Shown here: positions 34,723 through 43,237 of the stretch, one piece after another | Layout of the letters: every line of letters begins with the position of its first letter | Position numbering within the stretch: position 1 is the first letter of the stretch | Source of the DNA: Paracoccus xiamenensis | Lineage (GTDB): Bacteria; Pseudomonadota; Alphaproteobacteria; Rhodobacterales; Rhodobacteraceae | Length of the DNA stretch: 64,000 bases | Direction of reading: 5' to 3' | Assembly (NCBI RefSeq): GCF_011308835.1 | Contig: NZ_JAAOHY010000001.1 | Span: forward strand, 496,001 to 560,000 | Program-made: the position numbers and the translations under genes | The notes under the pieces: model-generated | The model's database searches: none | What the model saw: only the letters and a program-made list of their open reading frames with translations | What the model was told of the DNA's origin: nothing

Positions 34723-36005
34723 GCGGCCCTCTTGGCCAGACGGATCATCGCCGCCGTAACCCGGCTGAGTTCGTCAGCCGTGATAATATAAGGCGGCATG
34801 GTGTAAATCTTGCGCGCAAAGGGGCGGAGCCAGACGCCGAGTTCGCCGGCCAAGCGATGGGCGTCTTCGGCGTCGACCTCGCCATGCATTTCGATCACGC
34901 CGATAGCGCCCAGAACGCGCACATCCCTGACGCCCGGCAGGTTGCGGGCTGGCGCAAGTTCAGTGCGCAATTGGGTTTCGATGGCGGCAACCTGATCCGT
35001 CCAGTCGCCTTTGATGACCAGATCAAGGCTGGCCGCGCCCGCGGCACAGGCCAGCGGATTGGCCATATAAGTCGGGCCATGCATGAACACCCCGGCTTCG
35101 CTTTCACCAATGCCGCGCGCCACCTCGCTGGTCGTGACGGTTGCCGCGAAAGAGATATGCCCGCCTGTCAGGGCCTTTCCAAGGCAGATGATATCCGGCG
35201 CGACCCCGGCGTGATCCATGCCGAAAAGCTTGCCTGTCCGGCCAAAGCCGGTGGCAATTTCGTCGAAGATCAGAATGACGCCGTACTGGTCGCACAACCG
35301 GCGCGCGGCACGCAGGTATTCAGGGTGATAGAAATACATCCCGCCCGCGCCCTGAACCGTGGGCTCAAGGATCATCCCCGCGATCCGGTCGCCCTTCTCC
35401 TCCAGCAAGCGTGCCATCGATCCCAGCCCGTTCTGCACGGGGTCGTCGGGCCATTCCTGTCCCAAGGCAATGGCAGGACGCGGCAGGAAGTGCTGGATCG
35501 ACAAAGCCCCGCGAAACAGCCCGTGCATGCCTGTCACCGGGTCGCAGACGCTCATCGCTTTCCATGTGTCGCCATGATAACCGCCGCGAATGGTGGCAAA
35601 CTGCACCTTGTCGCGTCGCCCCATCGCCATCTGATACTGCACGGCCATCTTCATCGCGATCTCGACCGCGACGGATCCGCTATCGCAATAGAAAATGCGG
35701 TCAAGCTGATCCGGGAGCAGGTCCAGCATCCGTTGGCCCAGCCTTGTGGCCGGTTCATGGGTCAACCCGCCAAACATGACGTGGGGCATGACCTCAAGCT
35801 GTTCATGCATCGCGCGCGTAATAAAAGGGTGACGATGTCCATGCAGGGCGCACCACCACGATGACATCGCGTCGATCATCCTGACGCCATCATCGCGCGT
35901 CAGCCAGACGCCTTCGGCCCCGGCAATGACGTGCATCGGGCCGGGTTTGACGATGTTGGAGTAGGGGTGCCACAGATGTTTTGCGTCGAATTCTTTCGGG
36001 GTCAC
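34719..36005 (-). CDS. bioA: DAPA aminotransferase BioA
   Basis: A 428-residue class III PLP aminotransferase. LWHPYSNI is near the N-terminus, SWWCALHGH around residue 50, and the family Asp in IFDEIATGFGRTG precedes the PLP lysine in LGKALTGG. BioA converts 7-keto-8-aminopelargonate to 7,8-diaminopelargonate with SAM as amino donor. It starts with GTG at 36005, overlapping the bioD stop as GTGA. The alternative assignment (other omega-aminotransferases) is excluded by the bio neighbours. Confidence 0.95.
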   Translation of the reverse strand: MTPKEFDAKHLWHPYSNIVKPGPMHVIAGAEGVWLTRDDGVRMIDAMSSWWCALHGHRHPFITRAMHEQLEVMPHVMFGGLTHEPATRLGQRMLDLLPDQLDRIFYCDSGSVAVEIAMKMAVQYQMAMGRRDKVQFATIRGGYHGDTWKAMSVCDPVTGMHGLFRGALSIQHFLPRPAIALGQEWPDDPVQNGLGSMARLLEEKGDRIAGMILEPTVQGAGGMYFYHPEYLRAARRLCDQYGVILIFDEIATGFGRTGKLFGMDHAGVAPDIICLGKALTGGHISFAATVTTSEVARGIGESEAGVFMHGPTYMANPLACAAGAASLDLVIKGDWTDQVAAIETQLRTELAPARNLPGVRDVRVLGAIGVIEMHGEVDAEDAHRLAGELGVWLRPFARKIYTMPPYIITADELSRVTAAMIRLAKRAA

Positions 36006-36622
36006 AGGGCACCTCTGATCCGGTCCACATCAATGGCTTGCATAGCGCGGGCGAGGGTCGCGCGGTTCAGATCCCTGATCACGTCCAACCGCCCAAGATG
36101 CGGTATCTGGCTCATCTGCGTGATCGTGTCTTCGACGGCAGGTTCGGGTGAGCCGCTGAAAACGACGCCCACCACCTCGCACCCCGCCCGCCGCAGCGCC
36201 ATCAGGGAAAGGGTGGTGTGATTGATCGTGCCCAGCTGCGTGCGCGCAACCAGCACGACCGGACAATCCCAACCTGCGATAACGTCCAGAAAGTACAGCT
36301 GCCGGGTCAATGGAACCATAAGCCCGCCGGCACCCTCGACCACCAGCGGCCCTTGGATTTTGGGCAGGGCCAGCCGGGCCGGATCAATCTCTATCCCCAT
36401 ATCCTCGGCAGATAGATGCGGAGAGGCGGGCATCCGAAGCCGATAGGCTTCGGGCAGAACAGGCACGCCGGCAAGATCCGCCACGACCTCGCTGTCGGTG
36501 GCCTCTTCCAATCCCGATTGCACGGGCTTCCAGTAGCTGGCGCCCAAAGCCGCGGACAGGCCTGCGGAAAACACGGTTTTGCCGACGCCGGTATCGGTGC
36601 CGACGACAATGACGGGTTTCAT
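36002..36622 (-). CDS. bioD: Dethiobiotin synthetase BioD
   Basis: A 206-residue ATP-dependent carboxylase. It has the P-loop GTDTGVGKT (residues ~8-16), KPVQSGLEEATDSE and VEGAGGLMVP, all typical of BioD. It closes the ureido ring of biotin from 7,8-diaminopelargonate and CO2. ATG 36622 overlaps the bioF stop (ATGA), and the downstream bioA starts within its stop codon. Confidence 0.95.
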   Translation of the reverse strand: MKPVIVVGTDTGVGKTVFSAGLSAALGASYWKPVQSGLEEATDSEVVADLAGVPVLPEAYRLRMPASPHLSAEDMGIEIDPARLALPKIQGPLVVEGAGGLMVPLTRQLYFLDVIAGWDCPVVLVARTQLGTINHTTLSLMALRRAGCEVVGVVFSGSPEPAVEDTITQMSQIPHLGRLDVIRDLNRATLARAMQAIDVDRIRGAL

Positions 36623-37740
36623 ATGATTTCTGCCAGAGTTTGAAAAAGCTGCGATATATCGTCGTTCGACACATTGCCCGTGATCGATATCCGAAGACGC
36701 GACGTGCCGCGTGGAACGGTGGGCGGGCGAATGCCGCGCACGTCAAACCCCGCATCTTGCAATTCCGAAGCGGCGCGCATGGTCTTTGCATCATCTGCCA
36801 GAACGACCGGGATGATCTGGCTGTTAAGGGCCGCTGCCGGGATACCGATGCGGCGCGCCTGACGATGTGCGTGGCTGATCCGGTCGCGGGTGGCGACAAG
36901 GCGGGCGTCATTTTCCTGCAGCAGCCGCAAGGACGCGCGCACCATGGATGCGCTGAAAGGGGCCGGTGCGGTGGCGAAAATAAAGGGGCGCGCACGGTTT
37001 ACCAGCGTCTCAATCAGAACTTTTGACCCGCAGATCAGCCCCCCAGACACGCCCAGCCCCTTGCCGCAAGTGTGCAGGGTCAGAACCTCGGCGGCGAGGT
37101 CATGGGCCATTCCGCGCCCCTGGGGGCCGAAGACCCCCGTGGCATGGGCCTCGTCCACGACAAGTATGGCATCATATTTCACAGCAAGATCGGACAAGTC
37201 CCTGATCGGGGCCGCGTCGCCTTCCATCGAATAGATGCTTTCGAACGCGATCCAGATCTGACCATCCGCATTTGTGGCCCGCCAGTCTTGGATGATGCGC
37301 TCTGCATTTGCCGGGTCATTATGTGCAAAAGCGAGCGTCTGGGCGCGGCCGAGGCGCAGCCCCTCATGTGCGCTGGCGTGGATCAGCGCATCATGAAGCA
37401 CAAGGTCGCCAGCGGCGGGAAGGGTTGAAAAAATCGCCTGATTGGCCTGAAATCCGCCGCCCATGTAAAGCGCGGTTTCGCTGCCAAAAAATATGGCCGC
37501 CTCGGCCTCCAGCGCTTCGTGCTCTGCATGGTTGCCACGCAAAAGCCTTGACCCGCCCGACCCCAGTGGCACGCCACGATCCAGTGCCTGCCGGGCAGCC
37601 TGCGCCAGTTCGGGCGAGCCGGTCAGCCCCAGATAATCGTTCGAGGCAAAATCCAGCCCGCGCCGGGGCAAAAGCGACCTGCGACGGTGTCGTGCATCCA
37701 GTACGCCCAGCATGGCATCCAAACGCTTCAATGCGGTCAT
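36619..37740 (-). CDS. bioF: 8-amino-7-oxononanoate synthase BioF
   Basis: A 373-residue PLP enzyme. SNDYLGL and GSGGSRLLRGN lie near the N-terminus, VVDEAHATGVFGPQGRG (~193-210) is followed by the PLP lysine in HTCGKGLGVSGG. It condenses pimeloyl-ACP with L-alanine. The start ATG 37740 has AGGAAAG upstream. It is the first gene of the bioF-D-A-G-C operon. In related genomes bioB often precedes bioF; here it is absent and the upstream region holds BioR-like boxes and a recombinase remnant. Confidence 0.93.
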   Translation of the reverse strand: MTALKRLDAMLGVLDARHRRRSLLPRRGLDFASNDYLGLTGSPELAQAARQALDRGVPLGSGGSRLLRGNHAEHEALEAEAAIFFGSETALYMGGGFQANQAIFSTLPAAGDLVLHDALIHASAHEGLRLGRAQTLAFAHNDPANAERIIQDWRATNADGQIWIAFESIYSMEGDAAPIRDLSDLAVKYDAILVVDEAHATGVFGPQGRGMAHDLAAEVLTLHTCGKGLGVSGGLICGSKVLIETLVNRARPFIFATAPAPFSASMVRASLRLLQENDARLVATRDRISHAHRQARRIGIPAAALNSQIIPVVLADDAKTMRAASELQDAGFDVRGIRPPTVPRGTSRLRISITGNVSNDDISQLFQTLAEII

Positions 37741-37999
37741 TCCACTGCTTTCCTACAGAGTTGCCCGGTCGCGTTTCTGGCCTCACGGCCGAGCCGGGCG
37801 AGCGGATGGCAGCCATGTTGGCAACTGCCTCTGGGCAGCCTTACATCTCCAGCGATCGGTTGATTTGCAATTTTATCTATTATTTCGACATGTGCCACCT
37901 AGGGGTCTCACATACTATCGATAAAACCTAGTTGGCAACTGCATTCCCCTGCGATGTTCCGTCCCGACGGCATGGGGCGGCTTTCCGCTGTTCGGCGGT
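37741..37999. other. bioF upstream region
   Basis: No separate gene is supported. It contains the two BioR-like boxes, an A+T-rich patch (37861-37926) and the frayed end of the recombinase remnant. The biotin operon promoter must lie here, but no single -35/-10 pair stands out. Confidence 0.4.
37873..37924 (-). promoter_or_regulatory. Two BioR-like boxes upstream of bioF
   Basis: Read on the operon strand the boxes are TTATCGATAG (37924-37915) and TAATAGATAA (37882-37873). Each matches 9 of 10 bases of TTATMKATAA, the published site of the GntR-type repressor BioR of alphaproteobacteria. Their centres are 42 bp apart, close to four helical turns. No bioR gene is in the window. Confidence 0.55.
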
Positions 38000-38223
38000 C
38001 GGGGTCGCGTGATGCGATGCGTTCCTGGGGCGCTTTCAAGCACCTCTCCGCCGGGGTTCGGCGCCAGAGCGATCTTGCCGACGAGGACTCGCAACGCTTC
38101 GCAGAAATCCTCGTCGATGATCCGCAGTTCTGCGACATTACTGGTGACCCGTTCGTCGTCCGGGTGCAGCTGGGACGCCCGCTTGCCGATGATCAGCCCT
38201 ACCTGAGCGGCCCAGCTTGATTG
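38000..38223 (-). pseudogene. Remnant of a large serine recombinase (central/C-terminal part)
   Basis: Reading the minus strand from 38223 downward gives GKRASQLHPDDERVTSNVAE and then LRIIDEDFCEALRVLVGK, followed by LAPNPGGEVLE. This fits the segment of large serine recombinases where G.R..R.NP...W...VPELRI.DD.LW..V is conserved. There is no catalytic domain, no start codon and no zinc ribbon; the frame stops at about 37918. It is read in the same frame as the upstream EamA gene, directly after that gene's stop. It is a degraded relic of a mobile element. Frames on the other strand here do not resemble proteins. Confidence 0.55.
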
Positions 38224-39099
38224 TCAGTGCATGACCGGCCTTTTGTGGATCAGCCGATTGGATTGCCCACTGAGCCATACGCTCAACAGAACCAAGGCAA
38301 TCCCAGCGGCCTGTGCTGCGCCAGGTACTTGTCCAAGGACGATTGCACCGAGCGAGACAGCCGTGACCGGGCTTAACAATCCCAGCGGTGCGACAGCGTT
38401 CGGCCCCAGTCGGGCAATGCCCCTGAACCAGAAGAAATAGCTGACCGCTCCGCCGATAAGGGTCAGCCAGGCAAATCCCAGGATGTTGCCCATGGTCATC
38501 GCGGGCAGGGCCGGTTCCAACAGCATTGCAGCAGGCAACAACAGAAGGCCGCCCGCCGTCAATTGCCAGGCGGTGAAGGTCAGGGCCGGAACCGGGGGCT
38601 GCCATTTGCGCGTCAGCACCGTACCCGCAGCCATGGACATCGCACCGCCCAATGCAGCGATCAGGCCGGTCGTATCAAGGGCGATGGCCGCAGGGCTGAG
38701 CACCAGCAGCCCGACCCCGATCAGGCCTCCGATACCGGCGACAACGGCCAGCGGTTTGACGGGTTGGCCAAGAACGAGCCTCGACAGGCCAAGGACGATC
38801 AGTGGTTGTGCCGCGCCGACCGTCGCCGCGATGCCGCCGGGCAATGCATAAGCCGCGACGAAAAGCAGCCACCAGAACAGCGAGAAGTTAAGTGCGCCAA
38901 GGATCATGACCCGCCCCAGCCAGATGCCTTGGGGAAGCGCCCGCGTCAGCGCCAGCAGAAGTAGCCCGGCAGGAAGTGCGCGCAGCATTGCTGCCGTCAG
39001 CGGATAGCCTTCGGGCAGAAACTCGGTCGTGACCAGATAGGTGCTGCCCCAGACCGCAGGGGCGGCGGCCGCAAGAAGGTAATCGGTGTGGCGTGACAT
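38224..39099 (-). CDS. EamA/DMT-family transporter
   Basis: A 291-residue protein with about ten membrane segments and two EamA repeats (residues ~5-135 and ~150-285). Typical features are AAPAVWGSTYLVTTEFLP at the N-terminus and LGPNAVAPLGLLSPVTAV in the second repeat. ATG 39099 has a strong GGGAGG site; the frame is open to 39270. It is probably an exporter of amino acids or other small metabolites (RhtA/YdcZ-like group). It is downstream of a truncated DsbA-type gene and a wrbA gene on the same strand. Confidence 0.85.
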   Translation of the reverse strand: MSRHTDYLLAAAAPAVWGSTYLVTTEFLPEGYPLTAAMLRALPAGLLLLALTRALPQGIWLGRVMILGALNFSLFWWLLFVAAYALPGGIAATVGAAQPLIVLGLSRLVLGQPVKPLAVVAGIGGLIGVGLLVLSPAAIALDTTGLIAALGGAMSMAAGTVLTRKWQPPVPALTFTAWQLTAGGLLLLPAAMLLEPALPAMTMGNILGFAWLTLIGGAVSYFFWFRGIARLGPNAVAPLGLLSPVTAVSLGAIVLGQVPGAAQAAGIALVLLSVWLSGQSNRLIHKRPVMH

Positions 39100-39112
39100 G
39101 GGCTTGCCTCCC

Positions 39113-39301
39113 TTATGCGGCCAACCGCGCAGCGGTGCGTAGTTGCGCGCGCAGGTCGTCGAGGGGGCCATCTTGTAAAACGAACGTGCGATGGCGGATG
39201 TCGAGATCAAATTCGCTGGAAAGTCGCCGCAGGCGCGACGAAATATTGTAACACCAGCAGCAGACGACATCGTGAAAAAAGTCGAGGTGAAGGGTCATCA
39301 T
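39113..39301 (-). pseudogene. Truncated DsbA/FrnE-type thioredoxin-fold gene
   Basis: Only 62 residues. The start LHLDFFHDVVCCWCYNIS and HRTFVLQ match the N-terminal quarter of FrnE/2-hydroxychromene-isomerase-like DsbA proteins (about 200-220 residues), with a CCWC in place of the usual CPWC. After residue ~42 the sequence turns into an unrelated tail and stops, 14 bp before the EamA start. The ATG overlaps the wrbA stop (ATGA), so it was once part of that operon. It is judged a deletion remnant rather than a functional protein. Confidence 0.6.
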
Positions 39302-39921
39302 GCTGCCTCTGCCAGAATTTCAGCCGTTGTCAGCGCTTTTGCCAAGCGGGCGACATGCGCACCCTGAAAGCGTGCGCCGGCCAGGTCGGTCTCGGTTGGC
39401 TTCAGAGAGCCGTCACCTCCGGCAATCGTGCCCGCGCCGTAAGGAGCGCCGCCAATAATGCTGTCCTTTTCAGTCTGGCCGCTGAAGGTATAGGGCATGC
39501 CGGCCACAACCATTCCGAAATGCATCAGAGGAATGTGGCTCGACAGCAATGTCGCCTCATGCCCGCCGTGTTGCGAGCCAGTCGAGGCGAAGACCGCACC
39601 GACCTTGCCAACCAGTGCATTTTCGGCCCACAGGCCGCCCAGCGTGTCGAAGAACTGTTTCATCTGCGCGGCCATCAGGCCGAAGCGTGTGGGCGTGCCA
39701 AAGATAATCCCGTCATAATCCGCCAGAGCAGCGGGGTCGACAGTCGGGGTGTCGTCATCGACAAATCCCGCCGATCTGCGAATGTTTGCAGGTACGGTTT
39801 CGGGCACGCGTGCGACATCAACCTGACATCCGTCGACTGATCGGGCGCCCTCGGCCACGGCCTGCGCCAATGCCTTCACGTGGCAATAGCTTGAATAATA
39901 AAGAACCAGAACCTTTGTCAT
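39298..39921 (-). CDS. wrbA: WrbA-type NAD(P)H:quinone oxidoreductase
   Basis: A 207-residue flavodoxin-fold protein. It has KVLVLYYSSYCHVKALAQAV (FMN phosphate loop), FGTPTRFGLMAAQMKQF and STGSQHGGHEATLLS, the features of type IV quinone oxidoreductases. It reduces quinones by two electrons and so limits radical formation. A GAGGAAAG site precedes ATG 39921. A LysR gene lies 97 bp upstream on the same strand and may regulate it. Confidence 0.9.
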   Translation of the reverse strand: MTKVLVLYYSSYCHVKALAQAVAEGARSVDGCQVDVARVPETVPANIRRSAGFVDDDTPTVDPAALADYDGIIFGTPTRFGLMAAQMKQFFDTLGGLWAENALVGKVGAVFASTGSQHGGHEATLLSSHIPLMHFGMVVAGMPYTFSGQTEKDSIIGGAPYGAGTIAGGDGSLKPTETDLAGARFQGAHVARLAKALTTAEILAEAA

Positions 39922-40018
39922 CGCTTTCCTCTTTCATCCGCGTCGATGCTCGGAGGATGGCGTTGATCAGGGTGCGTATTAAGTCGCTGTCTGGAAGAAC
40001 ATTCTGTACGTCAGGTTC

Positions 40019-40918
40019 TTAATCCGCATTCGAGGTTGCGGATTTCAAATGGCTGACAAAGGCTGTTGCCGCCGCATTCGTTTCCAGCCGTGCGCCCGAG
40101 ACGGCGAATATCTGGCGGTCGGGCAGTTCATAATCCGAAAGAACTGGCAGAAGCCTTCCCGCCGCCACAGGTTCGGCTGACACGAAGTCAGGTAACGTGC
40201 CGATGCCCTTTCCTGCAATCAGCAGATCGCGCAGCGCCAGAGAGTTGCCGACGCTTACGCGGGGCGCGACTGCGACATCGGCAACTTTCCCGGTGCCGGT
40301 GTGTCTGAGGGTCCATTTCCTGTTATGCTCTGCCAGCGCGAACCCCAGGATCGCGTGATCCTCAAGTGCTTCGGCTGATTGCGGAATTCCCGCTTTGTCG
40401 AGATAGGCGGGCGACGCAAAGAGGCGCTGTTTTATACGGGCGATCGGACGCGCGAATAATGTGGAATCGGGTAAAGCCGCCCTTACGCGGATCGAAAGGT
40501 CAAAGCCTTGCTCAACCATATCAATGAGATGGTCGTCAAAAGATAGGGTGACAGACAGGTCGGGATAGCGATCCATGAAGTCGGGCAGAATTGGTGCGAT
40601 GACGAGCTGGCCAAATGAACTTGGCGCGTTGACGCGCAAATGCCCTCTTATCTCGCCGGTGCTGGCCCGGATTTGCTCGTCCAGCTGGTCGATGCGCGAC
40701 AGGATGTCCTTGGCCGTGTCGTAATAGGCTTGCCCCTGTTCGGTCAGCGACATGTTTCGTGTGGTCCGTGTCAGCAAGGTGCAGCCGAGGCTCTTCTCAA
40801 GCAGCTTGATCTCTCGGCTCAGCAGGGTTCCCGAAACGCCCAGATCCTCTGCCGCGCGCGCGAAGCTTCCACGCTCGACGATCCGGCAATAAGCATTCAT
40901 GACCGAGAACTTATCCAT
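40019..40918 (-). CDS. LysR-family transcriptional regulator
   Basis: A 299-residue LysR regulator. The helix-turn-helix spans residues ~1-60 (SFARAAEDLGVSGTLLSREI) and the effector domain lies from ~90. It sits upstream of wrbA, a common arrangement for quinone- or oxidant-responsive LysR proteins. No divergent gene faces it. The target is inferred from position only. Confidence 0.88.
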   Translation of the reverse strand: MDKFSVMNAYCRIVERGSFARAAEDLGVSGTLLSREIKLLEKSLGCTLLTRTTRNMSLTEQGQAYYDTAKDILSRIDQLDEQIRASTGEIRGHLRVNAPSSFGQLVIAPILPDFMDRYPDLSVTLSFDDHLIDMVEQGFDLSIRVRAALPDSTLFARPIARIKQRLFASPAYLDKAGIPQSAEALEDHAILGFALAEHNRKWTLRHTGTGKVADVAVAPRVSVGNSLALRDLLIAGKGIGTLPDFVSAEPVAAGRLLPVLSDYELPDRQIFAVSGARLETNAAATAFVSHLKSATSNAD

Positions 40919-41037
40919 GGTTCATCAGCTAACCCAATCGCTGTGCAAGGTCGATCCTGGTCGGGCAGGGCGCGCACAATCGACAAACTTGCCGACGTCG
41001 TCCATTCGTCGGGCCGTGGGTTAATTGATGACGCCAC

Positions 41038-42075
41038 CTAATCAAGGTTCTCACGAAAGAAGATATCCAATCGTGGGCGCGCTGCATTGCCATCGGGCCG
41101 GGTCAGGCGGGCTATGGCGCCGTCGATCAGGGTTTCCGGCGCCAGTTCGAAAACCGCGTCCATGCTGCAATCAATCAATGCCTTGCGGGTGTCGGTGGTC
41201 AGCCCGTGCCCGATCATCACCACGTCGCGGCGGCCCCGTTCGCGCAGGGCGCGGCAGATGCCACCTGACGCGCCGCCGACATTATAGATGCCGGTCAGGT
41301 CGGGGTGGCGGTCCAGAAGGTCAAGGGTCAGGCGGTAATTCTCGCCCGGATCGTCATGGCCCTCTCGCATGGGCATCACGCGAAGGCCCGGAAACATCTC
41401 TTCCATGATGCTCAGCACGCCTGCCTCGCGTTCGGAATGGGCGCGGTAATGCCGCGATCCGGCGACAAGCGCGACCGATCCGGTCCCGCCCGAAAAACGC
41501 CCGATCAGAAGGCCGGCGGTCCTGCCGACAGCATGATTGTCCAGCCCGACGTGATCTATCCCCGAGGACAGGCCAAGATCCGACACGATGGTCACAAGCC
41601 GGGTGCCACGCCCGGTGACTTCGGCGGCCGCCTGTCTGACGGCGGGATGTTCGATGGCGAAAAAGGCGATGCCGTCGGCCCAGCCGGCATTGCGGCGCAG
41701 CGCCTCGGCCAGGGCCTCTGCATTGAAGCCATTGATGAAAAAGCAGCGTAGATTGGGCGCGCCGGGCCCGCCGCCGTCCATCCGGGCGCGCAACCTGTCG
41801 CCAAGCAGCCTCAGATAGGGATTGCCGCCCGAGGGCAGCAGGAAGACGATATTCGGTGGCGGCCGGGTCGTATAGGCAGCCGCTTCGCCGGCGCTGAGCA
41901 CACCCATCTGACGCGCCAGTTCCAACACCCGCAGCCGCGTCCGTTCCTTCACGCCGCGGCGCTGATTGATGATCCGGTCGACGGTCGCCAGCGACACGCC
42001 CGCAGCACGCGCCAGATCGGGCAAGGTCGGCCGCTTCGATGTGCCATCGGGTGGGGTGGGGACATCAGAACACAT
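41038..42075 (-). CDS. LacI-family regulator of the TRAP/RuBisCO-like operon
   Basis: A 345-residue LacI-type regulator. The helix-turn-helix is PTLPDLARAAGVSLATVDRI, with NQRRGVKERTR following as the hinge region. A periplasmic-binding-like effector domain spans ~70-345 (NIVFLLPSGGNPYLRLLGD). ATG 42075 is used; a TTG at 42078 is the alternative. It is divergent from the TRAP operon, and an inverted repeat lies between them at 42090-42109. It probably senses the sugar acid imported or an intermediate. Confidence 0.9.
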   Translation of the reverse strand: MCSDVPTPPDGTSKRPTLPDLARAAGVSLATVDRIINQRRGVKERTRLRVLELARQMGVLSAGEAAAYTTRPPPNIVFLLPSGGNPYLRLLGDRLRARMDGGGPGAPNLRCFFINGFNAEALAEALRRNAGWADGIAFFAIEHPAVRQAAAEVTGRGTRLVTIVSDLGLSSGIDHVGLDNHAVGRTAGLLIGRFSGGTGSVALVAGSRHYRAHSEREAGVLSIMEEMFPGLRVMPMREGHDDPGENYRLTLDLLDRHPDLTGIYNVGGASGGICRALRERGRRDVVMIGHGLTTDTRKALIDCSMDAVFELAPETLIDGAIARLTRPDGNAARPRLDIFFRENLD

Positions 42076-42089
42076 CAAAACAACTCATT

Positions 42090-42109
42090 TCATTCATTTT
42101 GACGAATGA
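42090..42109. promoter_or_regulatory. Candidate LacI-type operator
   Basis: A perfect inverted repeat TCATTC-N8-GAATGA lies 15 bp upstream of the lacI-type start. A TTGACG at 42099-42104 on the plus strand overlaps it. Repression of both the regulator and the TRAP operon would be possible from this one site. Confidence 0.55.
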
Positions 42110-42220
42110 TCCCCCGATCCATACCCTTGGTCAATATCGTTTGTGCTGCGACTCATATGGCCACGGGAGAAGGGCCATCCGCACATCAAATCGCGTCAAA
42201 TAGGGAAGGGGAGGAGACCC

Positions 42221-43237
42221 ATGACCAACCGTCGTCTTCAATTCGGCCGTCGCGGCTTCATGGCGCTTGGCGCCGGTGCCGCCGCCATGACCATGCTGCC
42301 GCGTCGCGGGTTTGCGCAGACCAGCCTGCGATACGGCCATAACAACGAACCCGCGTCGGTCGCGGGTGCGCAGGCCGACTGGTTTGCCGAGGCGCTTGGC
42401 CAGACCTCTGGCGGCGATATCGAGGTGCAGGTCTTCCCGGCCAGCCAGCTTGGCAAGCTGCAGGAACTGGCCGAGGCCGTTTCGCTTGGCACCATCGCAT
42501 TTTCGCACAATACGGCAGGCGCGCTCGGTTCGCTTTATGAACCTTTTGCGGCGCTGGATACGCCCTATCTGTACCGCGATATCGACCACCTGATGAAGGT
42601 CACCGATGTCGACAGCCCGGTCATGCAGGAATTGAACGAGGGCCTGATCGCCGCTGCCAATGTCCGCGTGATCTATGCCCATTACTTCGGCAAGCGGAAT
42701 CTGACCTGCAACAAGGCGGTCATGTCGCCCGCCGATCTGGACGGTGTGAAGATCCGCGCCGTGCCCTTCCCGATCTATACCGCTGCTGTCGAGGGCATGG
42801 GCGCCGTCGCCGTTCCCGTCGACTGGTCCGAGGTGCCGACCGCATTGGCGACCGGGGTCGTGCAGGGGCAGGAAAATCCGGTCAACGTGGTCCTGAACGT
42901 CAAGCTGTACGAAGTGCAATCGCATCTGATGCTGACCGGGCATATGTCGAATGCCGAAGTCGTGGTGATGAACGAGGATGTCTGGCAGGGCCTGCCAGAC
43001 GCCCAGAAGGATGCCGTGCGCGAGGCTGCCTTGCAGACACGCGAAAAGGCCACCAAGGCGATTCAGGACAATGAAGAGGCCGAAACGCAGGCGCTGCGCG
43101 ATGCCGGAATGACCGTGATCGGCCCGGACGAAGGCCTGCAGATCGACGCTTTCCGCGAGGCGGTCAGCAAGGTCGTCGAGGAGCGTTTCGGTTCGCAATA
43201 TGGCGATCTCTACGCCAAGATCGACGCGATTTCCTGA
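42221..43237 (+). CDS. TRAP transporter solute-binding protein (DctP family)
   Basis: A 338-residue periplasmic binding protein. It has a Tat-type leader (FGRRGFMALGAGAAAM) cut near GFAQ. The fold is DctP: LRYGHNNEPASV at the mature start, VQVFPASQLGKLQEL (~68-82), and VKIRAVPFPIYTAAVEGMGA with the conserved carboxylate-binding arginine (IR) at ~175. A GGGAAGGGGAGGAG site fixes ATG 42221. It serves the small and large permease genes that overlap it downstream. The ligand is probably an acid of a branched or C4-C5 sugar, judging by the later genes. Confidence 0.92.
   Translation: MTNRRLQFGRRGFMALGAGAAAMTMLPRRGFAQTSLRYGHNNEPASVAGAQADWFAEALGQTSGGDIEVQVFPASQLGKLQELAEAVSLGTIAFSHNTAGALGSLYEPFAALDTPYLYRDIDHLMKVTDVDSPVMQELNEGLIAAANVRVIYAHYFGKRNLTCNKAVMSPADLDGVKIRAVPFPIYTAAVEGMGAVAVPVDWSEVPTALATGVVQGQENPVNVVLNVKLYEVQSHLMLTGHMSNAEVVVMNEDVWQGLPDAQKDAVREAALQTREKATKAIQDNEEAETQALRDAGMTVIGPDEGLQIDAFREAVSKVVEERFGSQYGDLYAKIDAIS

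Noticed and set aside
37954..38220. 88-residue plus-strand frame upstream of bioF
   Set aside because: The complementary strand gives a recombinase-like sequence, so this frame is judged a shadow of the relic.
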